DNA from: Marinobacter sp.
GTDB lineage: Bacteria; Pseudomonadota; Gammaproteobacteria; Pseudomonadales; Oleiphilaceae
Direction: 5' to 3'
DNA: 12,873 bases
NCBI GenBank assembly: GCA_017643965.1
Contig: JAEPMM010000048.1
Coordinates: 1 to 12,873 of the forward strand
Made by a program: the position numbers and the translations under genes. The notes beneath the pieces were generated by a model. The model was not told where the DNA came from. It saw only the letters and a list, made by a program, of their open reading frames with translations, and ran no database searches. Below are positions 6,814 through 12,873 of the stretch, one piece after another; position 1 is the first letter of the stretch, and each line of letters starts with the position of its first letter.

Positions 6814-7158
6814 CTAGCGTTTCACCAGGCGGTAGCGAACCAGATCCAGCACCCACACCAGCAACATGGCCAACGCCGCTAGCCCGAGATTGAAAATCGC
6901 CCTGCCGGACGCTTCCGCATCACCGAGAATGAGCTCATACCCACCGTAGAGCCAGGCTGGCACCCACCAACTGCTGACCTCTGCAGACTCAACGGGGGTC
7001 AGTAACAGTACGATCAGCGCGGACTGCAACAGGGTTCGGAGCCCATAAAGCGGCAAAATCCTGAATAAACGGGACATGGTGTAGAAAAAAACCACAAATG
7101 ACACGGCATAGATGACCCAGAAAATGCCGTAAGCGAGTTGAGCGTCAGTATCAATCAT
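6814..7158 (-). CDS. Small three-span inner membrane protein, unknown function
   Basis: A 114-residue protein with three hydrophobic segments at about 9-28, 36-55 and 86-107, with Arg-rich short loops (SRLFR after the first span, VRYRLVKR at the end) that suggest a cytoplasmic C-terminus. Between spans 2 and 3 is a Trp/Tyr-rich stretch (SSWWVPAWLYGGYE). Its ATG shares one base with the ycgN stop (TAATG at 7160-7156) and there is no good ribosome binding site, so it probably depends on re-initiation after ycgN. The membrane-anchored VWA gene starts 35 bases downstream. No family is recognised. The position suggests either a partner of the VWA protein or a member of the rnd-ycgL-ycgN set. Confidence 0.75.
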   Translation of the reverse strand: MIDTDAQLAYGIFWVIYAVSFVVFFYTMSRLFRILPLYGLRTLLQSALIVLLLTPVESAEVSSWWVPAWLYGGYELILGDAEASGRAIFNLGLAALAMLLVWVLDLVRYRLVKR

Positions 7159-7604
7159 TACAAAACCCAGTGAATTATATGTTCTTCCCAGTCTTCTTCA
7201 GCGACTCCGGCTTCGGACGCAACGCGGTGCTGAACTGAAACGCCTGCCTCATGAACGCTGTCCGGATCGCCAGAGCGAAGCGGATGCCAGTCAGGCAAGG
7301 GTCGACCGTCCGCCAGCGTCCGATAGGCGCAGGTGAATGGCAACCAGTGATAGTCTGCCAGCGAGTCCGGCGTCAGCACAGTGCAGGCCGGGACTTTGTC
7401 GAGCCGTTCAGGATAGACGGTGCAACGACAGCTGTCCGTATCCATGTAACGACAAACCAGATCGGTGTAATACACCTCTCCGGTGTCTTCATCCTCCAGT
7501 TTGGCGAGGCAGCATTTGCCGCAGCCGTCACACAGGGATTCCCACTCGGCAGGCGTCATTTCGTCGAGACGTTTGCGCTGCCAGAACGGGATCTGCGCGA
7601 TCAT
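7158..7604 (-). CDS. ycgN: YcgN / UPF0260 family cysteine-cluster protein
   Basis: A 148-residue protein that matches the UPF0260 family (YkgJ-type CxxCxxCC proteins) in length and motif. The N-terminus IPFWQRKRLDEMTPAEWESLC leads into C25-x2-C28-x2-C31-C32, with more cysteines at C51, C59, C61, C74 and C92. That is enough for an Fe-S cluster or zinc site, although the true cofactor is not established in the sequence. The molecular function is unknown for the family as far as I know. The gene overlaps ycgL by 4 bases (ATGA, 7604-7601) and is joined to the next gene by TAATG, so it is translated from the same message. Confidence 0.92.
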   Translation of the reverse strand: MIAQIPFWQRKRLDEMTPAEWESLCDGCGKCCLAKLEDEDTGEVYYTDLVCRYMDTDSCRCTVYPERLDKVPACTVLTPDSLADYHWLPFTCAYRTLADGRPLPDWHPLRSGDPDSVHEAGVSVQHRVASEAGVAEEDWEEHIIHWVL

Positions 7605-7894
7605 GACTGGCGTTGCTCCGGCTTTCTGCGGAAGTCCACCACGTAGGAATCCTGTTCTTCCGGCATCTGCAGGAAAAAATCCTTGTCTGCGATGGCATCC
7701 AGAACCTGCCTTCCGCTGGTGCGGGCAAGTTTCCGTTCTGGCGTGAGAATCAGATCCATGGCATGAACCGGCGCCCCGAAGATTCCGCGCAGACTTTCGG
7801 GCAGCTCATCCCAGACCTGCCCGCGACGGACATAAAGATAGGTGTCCGCTTTTTTGCTGCTGCGGAACACTGACACAAACTGTTTGTCACTCAT
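7601..7894 (-). CDS. ycgL: YcgL domain protein
   Basis: A 97-residue protein that matches the small YcgL domain family over its whole length. Its N-terminal strand (VSVFRSSKKADTYLYV) and the later KLARTSGRQVLDAIADKDFFLQMPE are the segments I recognise it by. The fold is a small alpha/beta domain and the function is unknown. It overlaps rnd upstream and ycgN downstream by 4 bases each (ATGA at 7894-7891 and 7604-7601), with GAGGA in the end of rnd serving as its ribosome binding site. Location beside rnd is also my recollection for Pseudomonas, which hints at an RNA-related job, but that is inference. Confidence 0.92.
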   Translation of the reverse strand: MSDKQFVSVFRSSKKADTYLYVRRGQVWDELPESLRGIFGAPVHAMDLILTPERKLARTSGRQVLDAIADKDFFLQMPEEQDSYVVDFRRKPEQRQS

Positions 7895-9039
7895 GATTTC
7901 AATAAATCCTCAAGCTGCTCACGAACCGGCGCGATAATCTGACTGCGCCACCCGCTGTTGAAAAGACCGGCAGCAAGATCCCGGCGATGAACCACCGCCT
8001 CAAGCCGTTTCCGCGGTGCCAGCAACTCCACGGGCACATCTGCCCGCTCGGCGGCAGCGACAAGTACCCGTTTGACCTGCTTGTAGAATGCCTGCTCGTC
8101 GCGCGTCAGCGGGGCCTGTATTGGCTCGAAGTCTACCGTGGACGCATCACCGCCCTCATCCAGCAGTTCCAGTATCTTATCACCATAACGACGGGTGACC
8201 GGCTGCGGTAGCCCCTGGATATTGGCCAACTCCTTGAGCGAACCGGGCATGCGCTCGGCAATCGCAATCAACAGCGGATCCCCTACCACCCGATTACGCG
8301 GGCGGTCGCGACGACGAGATTCCTCTTCCCGCCAGAGGACCAGTTTCTTGAGCGCAGCCTGCTGCTGCGGAGGCAGCGCCCAGCCGCCACGCAGTTTCAG
8401 GTAATGATTCTCCGGATCGTCCTGGCTGGCGAGCTCCGATGCAAACCGATCTGACTCTTCGACCAGAGCCGCCTCAAGGCCACGAACCGACAGCTTGGAC
8501 ATCACCCAATCGTACATGGGCGCCAGAAACCGGATATCATCCAGCGCGTAACGCTGCTGCGCTTCGCTGAGCGGCCGTGAAACCCAGTCCGATCGGGTCG
8601 CGGACTTGTCGAGGGTGGCGCCAAACAATGTTTCCACCAGGCGAGCGTAACCCACCGAGAATCCCGCTCCTGCCAACGCTGCCCCAATCTGAAGGTCAAT
8701 AACCCCGGCGGGCTCCAGCTGAAGCCAATGGCGAAACAGCTCCAGATCTTCGCTCATGGCGTAGAGCAGTTTTGGTTGACGGTTGTCCGAGAGAATCCGG
8801 CGAAACTCAGCAGATTGCTCTGCGACGGCGGGATCCACCAGCCGATACTGTTCACCCAGCCCTAACTGCACGAGGCCCGGAATCGGGAAGAACGTGCTTA
8901 CCCGTTCAAATTCCGTATCCAGTGCCAGTGGCTCGCTCTTACCCGCCAGCAACCACTGGCTGAGTGCTTCGGGGTCGGTGATCCATTCAATAGTTGTTGG
9001 GGCCGGGGGCGCGGTTGCGACCGGGGTGGTTGGGGCCAT
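7891..9039 (-). CDS. rnd: Ribonuclease D
   Basis: A 382-residue 3'-5' exoribonuclease of the DEDDy class, which trims 3' ends of tRNA and other stable RNA precursors in the cytoplasm. Exo I contains D41 and E43 (LALDTEFERV), Exo II contains D98 (AMSEDLELF), and Exo III has Y164 and D168 (QRYALDDIRFL). One HRDC domain is clear at about 205-285 (LVLWREEESRRRDRPRNRV) and a second, more divergent one follows to the C-terminus. Length is close to the E. coli enzyme. Residues 2-16 are a Pro/Ala/Thr-rich extension absent from the usual start, and the ribosome binding site is weak, so the start is the least certain part. It begins 20 bases after recR and overlaps ycgL by 4 bases. Confidence 0.95.
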   Translation of the reverse strand: MAPTTPVATAPPAPTTIEWITDPEALSQWLLAGKSEPLALDTEFERVSTFFPIPGLVQLGLGEQYRLVDPAVAEQSAEFRRILSDNRQPKLLYAMSEDLELFRHWLQLEPAGVIDLQIGAALAGAGFSVGYARLVETLFGATLDKSATRSDWVSRPLSEAQQRYALDDIRFLAPMYDWVMSKLSVRGLEAALVEESDRFASELASQDDPENHYLKLRGGWALPPQQQAALKKLVLWREEESRRRDRPRNRVVGDPLLIAIAERMPGSLKELANIQGLPQPVTRRYGDKILELLDEGGDASTVDFEPIQAPLTRDEQAFYKQVKRVLVAAAERADVPVELLAPRKRLEAVVHRRDLAAGLFNSGWRSQIIAPVREQLEDLLKS

Positions 9040-9059
9040 AGGAAATGCTCGATCCGTCG

Positions 9060-9662
9060 TTATTCAGAGAGGGGTTTGCGGCCCCGGAATGCGTGGGTCA
9101 ACGTGAAGCCGTCCACGTAGCCAAGTTCGCCACCCACGGGGATGCCGTGGGCCAGACGAGTGATCAGCACGCCCCGGCCGTCGAGACGGTCTGCAATGTA
9201 ATGGGCGGTGGCCTCGCCCTCCACCGTGGGATTGGTGGCGAGGATCAACTCGGTCACATTTTCCTGCGCAATCCGATTCAGCAGGCGTTCGATACCAATC
9301 TCTTCCGGGCCGACGCCGTCGATGGGCGAAAGGTGCCCCATCAGCACGAAATAGCTGCCGCGATAGTCACCAGCCTGCTCGATCGCCAACAAATCCGACG
9401 GACTCTCTACCACACAGAGCGTACCGTTGTGCCGTTCCTGATTCTCGCAGATGCCGCACCGTGACGAATCGGCGAAGTTCTGGCAGCTGTCGCACCGGCG
9501 CACGTCGGCCATGGCGGTACCCAGTGCCTCGGACAGACGAACGCCGCCCGAACGACCGCGCTCCAACAAATGAAACGCCATGCGCTGCGCGGTTTTCTGG
9601 CCTACTCCGGGAAGACACCGAAGGGACTCCACCAGTTCATCTACCAGCGGGCTGAACGCCAT
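9060..9662 (-). CDS. recR: Recombination mediator RecR
   Basis: A 200-residue protein of standard RecR length. It has an N-terminal helix-hairpin-helix (LRCLPGVGQKTAQRMAFHLL, residues 14-33), a four-cysteine zinc site (C57, C60, C69, C72), a Toprim domain at about 80-175 (VVESPSDLLAIE, LILATNPTVEGEAT), and a Walker-B-like C-terminal hook region (LAHGIPVGGELGYVDGFTLTHAF). RecR forms a ring on DNA and with RecO and RecF loads RecA onto SSB-coated gaps. GAGGA precedes the ATG. The gene follows ybaB by 47 bases, the normal arrangement in gammaproteobacteria. Confidence 0.97.
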   Translation of the reverse strand: MAFSPLVDELVESLRCLPGVGQKTAQRMAFHLLERGRSGGVRLSEALGTAMADVRRCDSCQNFADSSRCGICENQERHNGTLCVVESPSDLLAIEQAGDYRGSYFVLMGHLSPIDGVGPEEIGIERLLNRIAQENVTELILATNPTVEGEATAHYIADRLDGRGVLITRLAHGIPVGGELGYVDGFTLTHAFRGRKPLSE

Positions 9663-9709
9663 GAAACTTCCTCTTACTTCACATTAAAAACCAGTCCCAG
9701 GCTATTGAC

Positions 9710-10033
9710 CTAGAAAGGCATTTTGAAGCCCGGTGGCATCCCCATCCCAGACATCATGCCGGACATCTTTTCTTTCTGATTGGCCTCAACCCGCCGAACC
9801 GCGTCGTTGACGGCTGCCGCCAGCAAGTCTTCAAGAATCTCTTTCTCTTCACTCATCAGCGACGGATCAATCTCGACCTTGCGGACGTCGTGGCGACCGT
9901 TCATGGTGACCTTCACCAGACCCGCTCCGGACTCACCGGTGACCTCGGCCTTGGCGATTTCTTCCTGGGCTCTCTGCATGTCTTCCTGCATTTTCTGGGC
10001 TTTTTTCATCAAGTCGCCCATGCCGTTCATCAT
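9710..10033 (-). CDS. ybaB: YbaB/EbfC nucleoid-associated protein
   Basis: A 107-residue dimeric DNA-binding protein, matching the family in length and in the motif GESGAGLVKVTMNGRHDVRKVEIDPSL (described here in two parts: GESGAGLVKV at about 34-43, then TMNGRHDVRKVEIDPSL). The N-terminal helix is Met/Lys/Gln-rich, and the C-terminus is Met/Gly-rich (MMSGMGMPPGF). EbfC binds DNA with little sequence specificity and has been tied to nucleoid organisation. An AGGAGA site lies 7 bases before the first ATG and inside the end of dnaX, 13 bases separating the dnaX stop and this start, so translation is probably coupled to dnaX. A second ATG follows directly and cannot be excluded. Confidence 0.95.
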   Translation of the reverse strand: MMNGMGDLMKKAQKMQEDMQRAQEEIAKAEVTGESGAGLVKVTMNGRHDVRKVEIDPSLMSEEKEILEDLLAAAVNDAVRRVEANQKEKMSGMMSGMGMPPGFKMPF

Positions 10034-10046
10034 AGCGTGTTCTCCT

Positions 10047-11957
10047 TCAACCTGAATTCTGAGCGGGCCGGATACTCTCTTCGACTACCCGTGCCTCGAA
10101 ACGTTCAACGATGGACCTGACCAGCGGGTCGCTCTGGATCGAGCTCACGGCCGCCTTCTGCCGCGCCACCCGCTGGCGCTCTTCCCAAGCCGCCGGTGTG
10201 TGGCCGCCGGTCTCCCCCTGCTCGATATGCACAGTAATGGCGTCGCCAAACCGGTTTCTCAAGGCAGCCAGTATTTTTTCCTCATGCCGTGCGTTCAACA
10301 GCCGTGCGTGGCCCTCCTCCATGGTGAGGAGAATCTGATCACCCTCCCACGCCATCGCCGAATGACTGGCCAGGTTGCCAGGCATGCCCACAATGCCCAG
10401 GCTGCGGAAATCACGCTGCCAGTTGAAATCGCCGGTTTGCCCGGACTCTTCAGCAGGTTCGGGCTCTGGCACCGGCATTGGCACAGGCTCGTCCGCTTCC
10501 GCCGCAGCGGGCTTTTCAAGACCCGCAGCCGAGGGCTCTTCAGGCTCCATCCCGGAGGGTTCCTGCAATGCCGCAGGCGCTGGTTCAACCGGTTGCGGTT
10601 CGTTATCACTGAGGTAATCGGGCACCGGGCCAGGATCGAAATCGTCCGCGGCGTCAACATCGTTTACCGGCGCAGGCGCAGACACGACTGCAGGATCCGG
10701 CCGCGCCTCCGTTGCGTCAGTAGTCGGCACCTCCGGGGCCTGCTCAGCCGCCCGTTCCGGACGGACCGCAGGAGCCGGTGCCGGCGCGGATGCAGGGTCA
10801 GGCTCATCGCGAGATTCCTGAGCATCGGCGCCGGTGCGCGAGGAACCGGTTGCCGGCGGCTCCCGGCGGTCTGTTCCGGGACGAAACGCCAGCATTCGCA
10901 GCAGGGTCATTTCGAAGCCCATGCGGGCGTCGGGCGTGACCGCAAGATCTTTACGGCCCATCAACGCTGCCTGGTAAAACAGCTGGGCATCTTCGGCACT
11001 GAGCTTGCGGGCCAGGGCCTGAACCTGAGCGGCGTCACCCAGGGCATTGTCGGCACTGCCGGGCACCACCTGCTCCATGGTGACCCGATGGAACAGCGAC
11101 AACAGATCAGCAAGAATGACACTGTAGTCCGGCGCGAAATCGGAAATACGCTGAATTTCGGCCAGCAGGGAAGGCCCGTCGTTTTCCACCAGGGCTTGGA
11201 CCAGTCGTTCGATATCGCGCTGATCGATGGTGCCCAGCATGTTGCTGACATCGCTGGCCGCCAGTTTCTGGTTGCCAAACGCAATGGCCTGGTCGGTGAG
11301 GCTCAGGGCGTCCCGCATGCTGCCATCGGCAGCGCGGGCCAGCAGCCACAGCGCGGGGTCTTCAAACGGAATCTGCTCTTCACCCAGCACATGCTTCAGA
11401 TGGCCGGCAATGTGCTCTGGCGTCATGCGTTTCAGATTGAACTGCAGGCACCGGGACAGCACCGTCACCGGGAGCTTCTGGGGGTCGGTGGTTGCCAGCA
11501 GGAACTTCACGTGCTCCGGCGGCTCCTCCAGTGTTTTCAGAAAGGCATTGAAGGACTGGTTGGTCAGCATGTGCACCTCATCGATGAGATACACCTTGAA
11601 GCGGCCACGGGTCGGCGCGTACTGCACGTTATCTGTCAGTTCGCGCATATCGTCGACACCGGTGCGGGACGCGGCGTCGATTTCGATAAGGTCGACGAAC
11701 CGGCCATCCTGAATCTCGCGGCAACTGCTGCACTCGCCACAGGGCGTCGGGGTAACGCCGGTCTCACAATTCAGGCATCGCGCCAGCAGCCGGCCGATGG
11801 TGGTTTTACCCACCCCGCGGGTACCCGTGAACAGATAAGCATGGTGCAGACGCTGATTTTCCAGGGCATGGATCAGTGCCTGCAGCACATGCTCCTGGCC
11901 GACCATATCTTCAAATGTGCGGGGGCGCCATTTACGGGCAAGTACCTGGTAGCTCAT
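10047..11957 (-). CDS. dnaX: DNA polymerase III tau subunit (clamp loader, DnaX)
   Basis: A 636-residue protein. The AAA+ part has Walker A GTRGVGKT (45-52), a four-cysteine zinc site (C64, C73, C76, C79), Walker B LIDEVH (124-129) and the SRC motif (168-170) with the arginine finger R169. Domain III runs to about 365. A long Pro/Ala/Glu linker (about 370-510, with EPEPAEE-type sequence) precedes the tau-specific C-terminal region (about 515-636, starting near NWQRDFRSLGIVG) that contacts polymerase alpha and DnaB. The start ATG has only a weak GGCGA site. No alternative upstream start is visible. It lies 137 bases after the 4.5S RNA on the same strand and heads the dnaX-ybaB-recR operon. I see no E. 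coli-type frameshift signal at the expected place for a gamma form. Confidence 0.96.
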   Translation of the reverse strand: MSYQVLARKWRPRTFEDMVGQEHVLQALIHALENQRLHHAYLFTGTRGVGKTTIGRLLARCLNCETGVTPTPCGECSSCREIQDGRFVDLIEIDAASRTGVDDMRELTDNVQYAPTRGRFKVYLIDEVHMLTNQSFNAFLKTLEEPPEHVKFLLATTDPQKLPVTVLSRCLQFNLKRMTPEHIAGHLKHVLGEEQIPFEDPALWLLARAADGSMRDALSLTDQAIAFGNQKLAASDVSNMLGTIDQRDIERLVQALVENDGPSLLAEIQRISDFAPDYSVILADLLSLFHRVTMEQVVPGSADNALGDAAQVQALARKLSAEDAQLFYQAALMGRKDLAVTPDARMGFEMTLLRMLAFRPGTDRREPPATGSSRTGADAQESRDEPDPASAPAPAPAVRPERAAEQAPEVPTTDATEARPDPAVVSAPAPVNDVDAADDFDPGPVPDYLSDNEPQPVEPAPAALQEPSGMEPEEPSAAGLEKPAAAEADEPVPMPVPEPEPAEESGQTGDFNWQRDFRSLGIVGMPGNLASHSAMAWEGDQILLTMEEGHARLLNARHEEKILAALRNRFGDAITVHIEQGETGGHTPAAWEERQRVARQKAAVSSIQSDPLVRSIVERFEARVVEESIRPAQNSG

Positions 11958-12093
11958 GTTTCGCCAACTGCTGTGAAAATGGCCTTAACCTTAGCACGGT
12001 CCCAGCTTGAGAAGAAGACGGACAGCACCGGGTCGGGACTGGAAAAAGCGATGATTTCAGCCAGATAAAAACGACAAGAAGGGGAAGTCTGGG

Positions 12094-12203
12094 GGTGGCC
12101 CCACCAGCGACACTCCGGCACACAATTCCACCGCTTCGGCTGCTCCCTTCCGGGCCTGACCGGGTTCACGGTTTCATGTTGCGGAGGCACCAATGGAGCC
12201 ACC
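12094..12203 (-). ncRNA. ffs: 4.5S RNA (bacterial small signal recognition particle RNA)
   Basis: On the minus strand the hallmark apical domain is present at 12161-12138: GGTCAGGCCCGGAAGGGAGC followed by AGCC, with the GGAA tetraloop and the asymmetric loop that binds Ffh. The ends were set by the terminal helix: 5' GGTGGCTCCA pairs with 3' TGGGGCCACC (one G-U pair). The length of about 110 bases fits the 114-base E. coli RNA; three more C residues may follow at the 3' end. The RNA works with Ffh and FtsY to target membrane proteins to the translocon. A short leader with a small hairpin (CGGGGAATTGTCCCG) separates the promoter from the mature 5' end and would be removed, as in E. coli, by RNase P. 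No strong terminator is seen before dnaX, so some read-through is possible. Confidence 0.96.
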
Positions 12204-12242
12204 ATAACGGCGTTCCGGGACAATTCCCCGAAAGCGGCGCGC

Positions 12243-12271
12243 ATATTAGCAAAAGGGGTGCCCCACTACAA
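12243..12271 (-). promoter_or_regulatory. Promoter of the 4.5S RNA gene
   Basis: On the minus strand TTGTAG (12271-12266) is followed after 17 bases by TAATAT (12248-12243), with an extended TGC just before the -10. The following GCGCGCC is a GC-rich discriminator of the kind found at stringently controlled stable-RNA promoters. The expected start is near 12236, about 33 bases before the mature 5' end of the RNA. It is the only good promoter I see between the dioxygenase gene and dnaX. Confidence 0.65.
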
Positions 12272-12296
12272 CGACTTAAAACTGAAAGGGCGCCGC

Positions 12297-12873
12297 CTAC
12301 AACGGAAGAGGCACTTCGTCCTGCCGGAACCAGCAGGCAAGACTGTAGCGGATGCGGTTGGCCGGTAGCACCTCATGGGGGATATCCTCGCTCATAAACA
12401 GTGCCATTCGCCCCATCTCCGGCAGGACCGTACCGCGGACTTCATTCGGATTGTCACGGTTGTAGATCTGCAGCGCTCCACCGTCAGTGCTGGCCCAAGC
12501 ATCATTCAGGTACAGAACCAGGCTGACCACCCTCGACGCCCGACCGGCAAAGCTGTCCACATGCCGACGGTAAAAATCACCCGGGTGGTAGGTCGCATAG
12601 TGAGATTCGACGCGCTTCAGGCCAAGAAACAGCCGGCGGTTCAGGCCCGCGCGCACCTCATCCAGAAAGCGAAGGAGGGCCTGCTGGGGAACGGTGACAC
12701 CCTGCAGCCACGCAATCCTGTCGCGCCGCACCGATCGGTCGCGGGTCAGATCGGCACCGCGGCCGATGCCCGCTTCTTTCATTGACTCGGTCACGTCCAG
12801 GATGCGCACCTCCTCCAGCAGTCCCTGCAGCAGACGTTGGCCCAGCTGTTCGCGCACGTCCAGGCTCATCCAG
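12297..12873 (-). CDS. 2-oxoglutarate/Fe(II)-dependent dioxygenase (probably 5' partial)
   Basis: At least 190 residues are encoded. The double-stranded beta-helix core carries the iron facial triad H103-x-D105 (FYRRHVDSF) and H165 (EDIPHEVLP), with R174 (in NRIRYSLACWF) as the likely 2-oxoglutarate carboxylate ligand. This is the pattern of the prolyl-4-hydroxylase-like subfamily. The first in-frame ATG is at 12869-12867, but only 4 bases precede it, no ribosome binding site can be assessed, and the codon before it is in frame (TGG). Similar proteins as I recall them have some 20-25 further residues, so the true start is probably outside the window. The substrate is unknown. The gene ends 26 bases before the -35 of the 4.5S RNA promoter. 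Confidence 0.85.
   Translation of the reverse strand, partial: WMSLDVREQLGQRLLQGLLEEVRILDVTESMKEAGIGRGADLTRDRSVRRDRIAWLQGVTVPQQALLRFLDEVRAGLNRRLFLGLKRVESHYATYHPGDFYRRHVDSFAGRASRVVSLVLYLNDAWASTDGGALQIYNRDNPNEVRGTVLPEMGRMALFMSEDIPHEVLPANRIRYSLACWFRQDEVPLPL

Noticed and set aside
95..7158. The VWA/TPR genes as a classical Bat (aerotolerance) operon.
   Set aside because: The characteristic BatD-like protein, the DUF58 protein and the paired BatA/BatB VWA proteins with their membrane spans are not present in the usual order. Only the general MoxR/VWA/TPR theme is shared.
10274..10279. Run of six A on the dnaX coding strand as a frameshift or slippage site.
   Set aside because: It sits at codon 560, about 130 codons past where gamma should end, and the codon phase (GAA AAA ATA) does not fit the X-XXY-YYZ pattern.
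10440..10490. Possible common origin of the Glu/Pro repeats in the dnaX linker and in the VWA protein tail.
   Set aside because: Both are low-complexity Pro/Glu linkers with different unit order and codons. Similar composition is enough to explain the likeness.
10200..12068. A 622-codon open frame on the plus strand opposite dnaX.
   Set aside because: It is antisense to a clear DnaX with all of its motifs, is Arg/His/Gly-rich without domain-like composition, and has no ribosome binding site or promoter. It is a by-product of GC-rich codon usage.
12060..12098. Intrinsic terminator directly after the 4.5S RNA.
   Set aside because: The GC-rich terminal helix is followed by a C-rich and T-scattered stretch; the nearest T-run is more than 20 bases away, so no convincing terminator is called.

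Overview
The window reads as chromosomal DNA of a free-living gammaproteobacterium. It is moderately GC-rich, all protein genes lie on the minus strand, and the order ffs (4.5S RNA) - dnaX - ybaB/ebfC - recR is the one known from Pseudomonas and its relatives. The extra run rnd-ycgL-ycgN directly after recR and the general protein character make a Marinobacter-like organism my best guess. That assignment is by recall, not by a search.

Layout, in direction of transcription from high to low coordinates. (1) 12297-12873: a 2-oxoglutarate/Fe(II) dioxygenase whose 5' end probably lies outside the window. (2) 12094-12203: the SRP RNA with its own extended -10 promoter. (3) 10047-11957 dnaX, 9710-10033 ybaB/ebfC and 9060-9662 recR: a clamp-loader and recombination-repair operon. 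(4) 7891-9039 rnd, 7601-7894 ycgL, 7158-7604 ycgN and 6814-7158 (small membrane protein): four genes joined by ATGA, ATGA and TAATG stop/start overlaps. (5) 4772-6778: a secreted/anchored VWA protein with an acidic tail, 35 bases after the small membrane protein and so probably the end of the same transcript. (6) 3851-4693 MoxR-type AAA+ ATPase and 2650-3828 CoxE-type VWA protein, with a plausible promoter at 4735-4762. (7) A gap of about 305 bases, 2345-2649. (8) 1784-2344, 95-1777 and the start of a third gene (98 to the left edge): three exported proteins of unknown function in a tight cluster.

The gap 2345-2649 is the least explained part. It carries a 21-bp palindrome just upstream of the 186-aa gene, a second inverted repeat overlapping a weak plus-strand promoter, two further hairpins, and a strong intrinsic terminator whose T-run faces the plus strand although all neighbouring genes are on the minus strand. 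This suggests a short plus-strand transcript (candidate small RNA) running tail-to-tail against the CoxE gene. That is an inference from sequence only.

Functionally the window joins two themes. The right half is core housekeeping: protein targeting RNA, clamp loader, RecFOR repair partner and RNA 3' processing. The left half holds a MoxR/VWA group (AAA+ ATPase, soluble CoxE-like VWA protein, membrane-anchored VWA protein, small membrane protein) followed by TPR and coiled-coil exported proteins. The parts recall Bat/MoxR-type envelope or metalloenzyme-maturation systems, but no client enzyme is visible in the window. I see no mobile elements, tRNAs, rRNAs or CRISPR arrays.
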